The translations under genes and the position numbers were made by a program. The notes beneath the pieces were generated by a model. The model was not told the DNA's origin and did no database searches. It saw nothing but the letters and a program-made list of their open reading frames with translations. Shown here in pieces: positions 60,398 through 63,786 of a stretch of DNA of 63,786 bases. This stretch comes from RGIG1995 sp045126815 (GTDB lineage: Bacteria > Bacillota > Clostridia > Oscillospirales > CAG-272): the NCBI GenBank assembly GCA_045126815.1, contig JBGVPD010000075.1, positions 1-63,786 on the forward strand, written 5' to 3'. Positions within the stretch are counted from its first letter, which is position 1; each line of letters opens with the position of its first letter.

Positions 60398-61759
60398 ATG
60401 GCTGATAAAAGCGTATTCATCTGCACTGAATGCGGCCACAAAGCATCAAAATGGACCGGTCAGTGCCCCTTGTGTAAAGCTTGGAATACAATGGAAGAAC
60501 AAGATATGATCCCGGAAGTAAAAGCTTCATCAAGACTTATCTTGAACGAATATAACAATTCTGCGGAAAAAGTAAATGAGCTTGAATTGCCCAACTATAT
60601 GAGAAGCGATACCGGCATGACTGAACTTGATAGAGTTCTCGGCGGAGGACTGGTTCACGGCTCGGTCGTACTCCTTTCGGGTGAACCCGGAATTGGTAAA
60701 TCAACGCTTTTGCTTCAGATCTCTTCTTCACTTGGACAAAACAAAAAAGTTCTTTATATATCAGGAGAAGAATCAAGAGGACAGATCAAACTCAGAGCTC
60801 AAAGACTAGATATACACTCGGATAACCTCTTCATTTTAACAGAAACGGACATTGATAAGATCCTTTCAGAATGTAAAAGAATTGCCCCTGACGTTATAAT
60901 TGTTGATTCTATACAAACCGTTTACGACAGGCGTTTCCCTGCCGCTCCCGGAAGTATTACTCAGGTAAGAGAAAGTGCTATGCGTTTTATTTCCGTTGCT
61001 AAAAACGAAGGAATATCTGTATTTCTTGTTGGTCACGTCAACAAAGAAGGCGGTATCGCGGGTCCGAAAGTTTTGGAACATATAGTTGACACAGTATTGT
61101 ACTTCGAGGGTGAAAGAAGACAAATATACAGAATTATAAGAGCTGTAAAAAACCGTTTCGGCTCAACTGACGAAATAGGTATGTTTGAAATGACAGGAGA
61201 GGGCCTGAGAGAGGTTTATAACCCCTCAGAATCGCTTCTTGCGGGTAGACCCCAGAATGTATCAGGCAACTGCGCTGTGTGCGTTATGGAAGGCTCACGC
61301 CCTCTTATAACCGAAATACAAGCGTTGGTTTCAAGAACATCGTTCCCGTCCCCTAAAAGAACAGCAAACGGTTTTGATTATAACCGTATATATCTTTTAC
61401 TTGCAGTTCTTGAAAAGAGGTTAGGTCTTAAATTTTCTCAAAACGACGTATATTTAAACGTTATCGGAGGTATAAGACTGGTAGAGCCTTCAGCGGATCT
61501 GGGAGCGGCTTTATCTCTTATATCAAGTATAAAAGATATTCCCTTACCTGATGATTTTATCGCTTTCGGCGAAATAGGACTTGCAGGTGAATGCAGAGCT
61601 ATTCCATCTATTGAACAAAGAATAAACGAAGCTTCAAGAATAGGTTTCACCAAAATAATGATTCCCTACCGCAACACCTTGAACAAAAAACTTAAGGTAA
61701 ATGATGCAGAAATTATTCCCGTAAAGAGCATTTTTGATGCCCTTAAAATCTTGAATTAA
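60398..61759 (+). CDS. radA: DNA repair protein RadA
   Basis: 453 residues. Zinc finger C9-C12-C23-C26, RecA-like ATPase with Walker A GEPGIGKSTLLLQ and the RadA-specific KNRFG, and a C-terminal Lon-like domain (VIGGIRLVEPSADLGAALSLISS). It promotes branch migration of recombination intermediates. ATG preceded by AAAAGGATATAAAAGTT. Confidence 0.96.
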   Translation: MADKSVFICTECGHKASKWTGQCPLCKAWNTMEEQDMIPEVKASSRLILNEYNNSAEKVNELELPNYMRSDTGMTELDRVLGGGLVHGSVVLLSGEPGIGKSTLLLQISSSLGQNKKVLYISGEESRGQIKLRAQRLDIHSDNLFILTETDIDKILSECKRIAPDVIIVDSIQTVYDRRFPAAPGSITQVRESAMRFISVAKNEGISVFLVGHVNKEGGIAGPKVLEHIVDTVLYFEGERRQIYRIIRAVKNRFGSTDEIGMFEMTGEGLREVYNPSESLLAGRPQNVSGNCAVCVMEGSRPLITEIQALVSRTSFPSPKRTANGFDYNRIYLLLAVLEKRLGLKFSQNDVYLNVIGGIRLVEPSADLGAALSLISSIKDIPLPDDFIAFGEIGLAGECRAIPSIEQRINEASRIGFTKIMIPYRNTLNKKLKVNDAEIIPVKSIFDALKILN

Positions 61760-61767
61760 ATATTAAA

Positions 61768-61812
61768 TTCAGCATATATATGTTTTTATGTATATATGCT
61801 GTTATTTTTATG
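61768..61812 (+). terminator. Terminator after radA
   Basis: AGCATATATA (61771-61780) with TATATATGCT (61791-61800), then GTTATTTTTATG. Confidence 0.75.
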
Positions 61813-61842
61813 TTAATAATTGGTTCAGATAGGAAAATTCAC

Positions 61843-61870
61843 TTGATTTTTAGGTATATTATAGTATAAT
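61843..61870 (+). promoter_or_regulatory. Promoter of secA
   Basis: TTGATT (61843-61848), 16-base spacer, TATAAT (61865-61870). A second TATAAT overlaps at 61870-61875. Confidence 0.6.
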
Positions 61871-61911
61871 ATAATAGTATTGTTATATATTTATGAGACG
61901 AGGATATTGTT

Positions 61912-63786
61912 ATGAGTTTTATTAATAAAATAATTGGAACATATAGCGACAGACAACTGAAAAAAATCAGTTCTACGGTTGATAAAATAGAGGCACTTGC
62001 AGAAAAATACTCTTCTATGACCGACGAAGAACTTAAAGAGTGCACAAATGTGTTGAAATCTCGTTTGGCAAACGGAGAAACGCTTGACGATATTCTTGTC
62101 GATGCTTTCGCGCTTGTAAGAGAAGCTGACGACAGAGTGTTAGGTAAAAGACCATTCCGTGTACAGCTTATGGGCGGTATTATACTCCATCAAGGCAGAA
62201 TTGCCGAGATGAAAACAGGTGAAGGAAAAACTTTGGTAGCTACCCTTCCCGCCTATTTAAACGCGCTTTCGGGTAACGGCGTCCACATTGTTACAGTTAA
62301 CGAATATCTCGCAAGACTCGGCGCTGAAGAAATGGGCAGAGTTTATGGATTTCTCGGGCTTACAACAGGACTTATATGCCACGACCAAACAAAAGCTGAT
62401 AAACAAAAAGCTTATGAAGCAGACATAACCTACGGAACTAATAACGAATTCGGATTTGACTATCTTCGTGACAACATGGTTGTATATAAGCACAATATGA
62501 CACAAAGAGGTCACGCTTTTGCTATCGTTGACGAAGTTGACTCCATTCTTATAGATGAAGCACGTACTCCCCTTATCATTTCGGGAGAGGGCGAAAAATC
62601 AACCGATATGTATGACCGCGCCGATAAACTTGTAAAAGGTATGCGCGAATACAGAATAAAAGAGATTGACCAGAAAGAAAGTACTGACGATGTAGATGCA
62701 GACTATATCGTAGACGAAAAAGCTCGTTCAACTATTCTTACAGCGCAAGGTGTTGAAAAATCAGAAAAATTCTTTGGAATTGAAAACCTTTCAGATCCGG
62801 AAAACTCCGAACTCGCACATTATATTAATCAGGCAATAAAAGCACACGGTATAATGAAAAAAGACGTTGACTACGTAATGAAAGACGGAGAGGTTATAAT
62901 CGTAGACTCATTTACGGGACGACTTATGTTCGGCAGACGATATTCCGACGGTTTGCACCAAGCCATTGAAGCTAAAGAACACGTACAGATACAGAAAGAA
63001 AACAAGACTTTAGCAACAATTACTTTCCAAAACTACTTCAGACTTTACAGTAAACTTTCGGGTATGACAGGTACTGCACAAACCGAAGAAGCTGAATTCA
63101 GAGAAATTTACAATCTCGACGTTGTGGTTATTCCAACCAACAAACCGATGATAAGAATTGACCATAACGACGTTGTATATAAAAACACCAAAGGCAAATA
63201 CGACGCAATTGTTGAACAGGTGATCAAATGCCACGAAAAAGGACAACCTGTTCTTGTAGGTACTGTTTCCGTTGATAAATCCGAAGAATTATCAAGACGC
63301 CTCAAAAAAGAAGGTATTGAACATACGGTTCTTAATGCTAAATTTCACGAAAAGGAAGCTGAAATCGTAGCTGATGCAGGTAAGATCGGTAAAGTAACCA
63401 TTTCAACAAATATGGCGGGACGTGGTACAGATATTATGTTGGGCGGTAACCCTGAATTTATGGCTAAACAGGAAATGTCCAGACTGGGATATGAAGACAA
63501 CGTTATAGGTCTTGCTGTAGGTTCATCTATGTCCGTTTCCGAAGAAGTCCTTGAAGCTAGAAAAATATATAAAGATCTGTTTAACAAATATAAAGAAGAA
63601 ATCGCCCCGTTGGCACAAAAAGTACGCGAAGCAGGTGGTCTTTTTATAATCGGTACCGAACGTCATGAAAGCAGACGTATCGACAACCAGCTCAGAGGTC
63701 GTTCGGGACGTCAGGGTGACCCGGGTTCTTCTATATTCTATGTGTCTCTTGAGGATAAGCTGATGCGACTCTTCGGTGGTGAGAAG
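61912..63786 (+). CDS. secA: Preprotein translocase ATPase SecA, 5' part
   Basis: The frame is open from ATG 61912 (GACGAGGA 9-10 bases upstream) to the window end: 625 residues of an expected 800-950. DEAD motor features appear in order: MKTGEGKTL (Walker A), VDEVDSILIDEARTPL (Walker B), the preprotein cross-linking domain, SGMTGTAQTEE, and STNMAGRGTDIMLGG and GTERHESRRIDNQLRGRSGRQGDPGSS of the second motor domain. Drives Sec-dependent protein export. C-terminal zinc tail is outside the window. Confidence 0.97.
   Translation, partial: MSFINKIIGTYSDRQLKKISSTVDKIEALAEKYSSMTDEELKECTNVLKSRLANGETLDDILVDAFALVREADDRVLGKRPFRVQLMGGIILHQGRIAEMKTGEGKTLVATLPAYLNALSGNGVHIVTVNEYLARLGAEEMGRVYGFLGLTTGLICHDQTKADKQKAYEADITYGTNNEFGFDYLRDNMVVYKHNMTQRGHAFAIVDEVDSILIDEARTPLIISGEGEKSTDMYDRADKLVKGMREYRIKEIDQKESTDDVDADYIVDEKARSTILTAQGVEKSEKFFGIENLSDPENSELAHYINQAIKAHGIMKKDVDYVMKDGEVIIVDSFTGRLMFGRRYSDGLHQAIEAKEHVQIQKENKTLATITFQNYFRLYSKLSGMTGTAQTEEAEFREIYNLDVVVIPTNKPMIRIDHNDVVYKNTKGKYDAIVEQVIKCHEKGQPVLVGTVSVDKSEELSRRLKKEGIEHTVLNAKFHEKEAEIVADAGKIGKVTISTNMAGRGTDIMLGGNPEFMAKQEMSRLGYEDNVIGLAVGSSMSVSEEVLEARKIYKDLFNKYKEEIAPLAQKVREAGGLFIIGTERHESRRIDNQLRGRSGRQGDPGSSIFYVSLEDKLMRLFGGEK

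Noticed and set aside
1..63786. CRISPR arrays, insertion sequences, rRNA and defence islands
   Set aside because: No regularly spaced repeats, no transposase frame, no rRNA-like sequence and no recognisable defence gene cluster were seen.

Overview
This is a low-GC window from an endospore-forming Firmicute of class Clostridia, probably an uncultured gut-type Oscillospirales relative. The evidence is an AT-rich sequence with TTGACA/TATAAT promoters and strong GGAGG ribosome binding sites, a complete spoIIIAA-AH operon, a cwlD/pdaA pair for spore-cortex muramic-delta-lactam, a SpoVB-like flippase, and typical Firmicutes housekeeping neighbourhoods (ruvCAB, ecfA1A2T-truA, feoAB, rpmF-yceD, radA, secA). 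I cannot name a species. I see no phage, insertion sequence, CRISPR array or rRNA. One tRNA (Val, anticodon GAC) is present.

Layout. 1-3.0 kb: 3' part of a SufB/D scaffold gene, a 28-residue DUF3789-like membrane peptide, cca and a short-chain dehydrogenase. 3.1-5.9 kb (minus): a P-type cation ATPase behind a yybP-ykoY (Mn2+) riboswitch. 6.0-9.7 kb: THUMP-type RNA methyltransferase, topB, dut. 9.8-12.1 kb (minus): feoA-feoB. 12.4-13.5 kb: a G5/3D-domain cell-wall protein behind a consensus sigma-A promoter. 13.6-18.4 kb (minus): spoIIIAA-AH behind a sigma-E-type promoter. 18.4-31.9 kb: one tight twelve-gene run, ruvC-ruvA-ruvB-methyltransferase-ecfA1-ecfA2-ecfT-truA-DUF5711-cvpA-clpE-like-P-type pseudo-ATPase. 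32-36.2 kb: tRNA-Val, then (minus) yceD, rpmF, an ABC exporter and a DUF1015 protein. 36.4-43.3 kb: SpoVB-like flippase, a small P-loop protein with a foldable leader, pgi, a DacF-type carboxypeptidase, two polysaccharide deacetylases (one PdaA-like) and a TetR regulator. 43.4-45.2 kb: divergently controlled acyl-CoA synthetase. 45.2-47.8 kb (minus): cysK-deoB-vanZ-like. 48-52.5 kb: a membrane protein plus LTA-synthase-like protein, a GMP synthase lacking its glutaminase domain, and putP. 52.6-55.3 kb: two paralogous lipoprotein-sized unknowns, a 49-residue small protein and an ECF sigma/putative anti-sigma pair. 55.4-63.8 kb: TSCPD protein, thrH, CofE-like ligase, XerC/D-type recombinase, membrane protein, cwlD, radA and the 5' part of secA.

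The most unusual items are: (1) an intact 928-residue P-type ATPase homologue in which every catalytic motif of the phosphorylation cycle is replaced; (2) a long hairpin at cwlD that would hide the ribosome binding site on read-through RNA but not on RNA from the sigma-E-type promoter lying inside the hairpin; (3) three genes (spoIIIAG, deoB, the DacF-type carboxypeptidase) whose best ribosome binding sites point to AUA or AUU starts; (4) a P-loop gene with a leader offering mutually exclusive hairpins; and (5) several uncharacterised small or paralogous proteins. All functional statements rest on motif recognition by eye; no database search was run.
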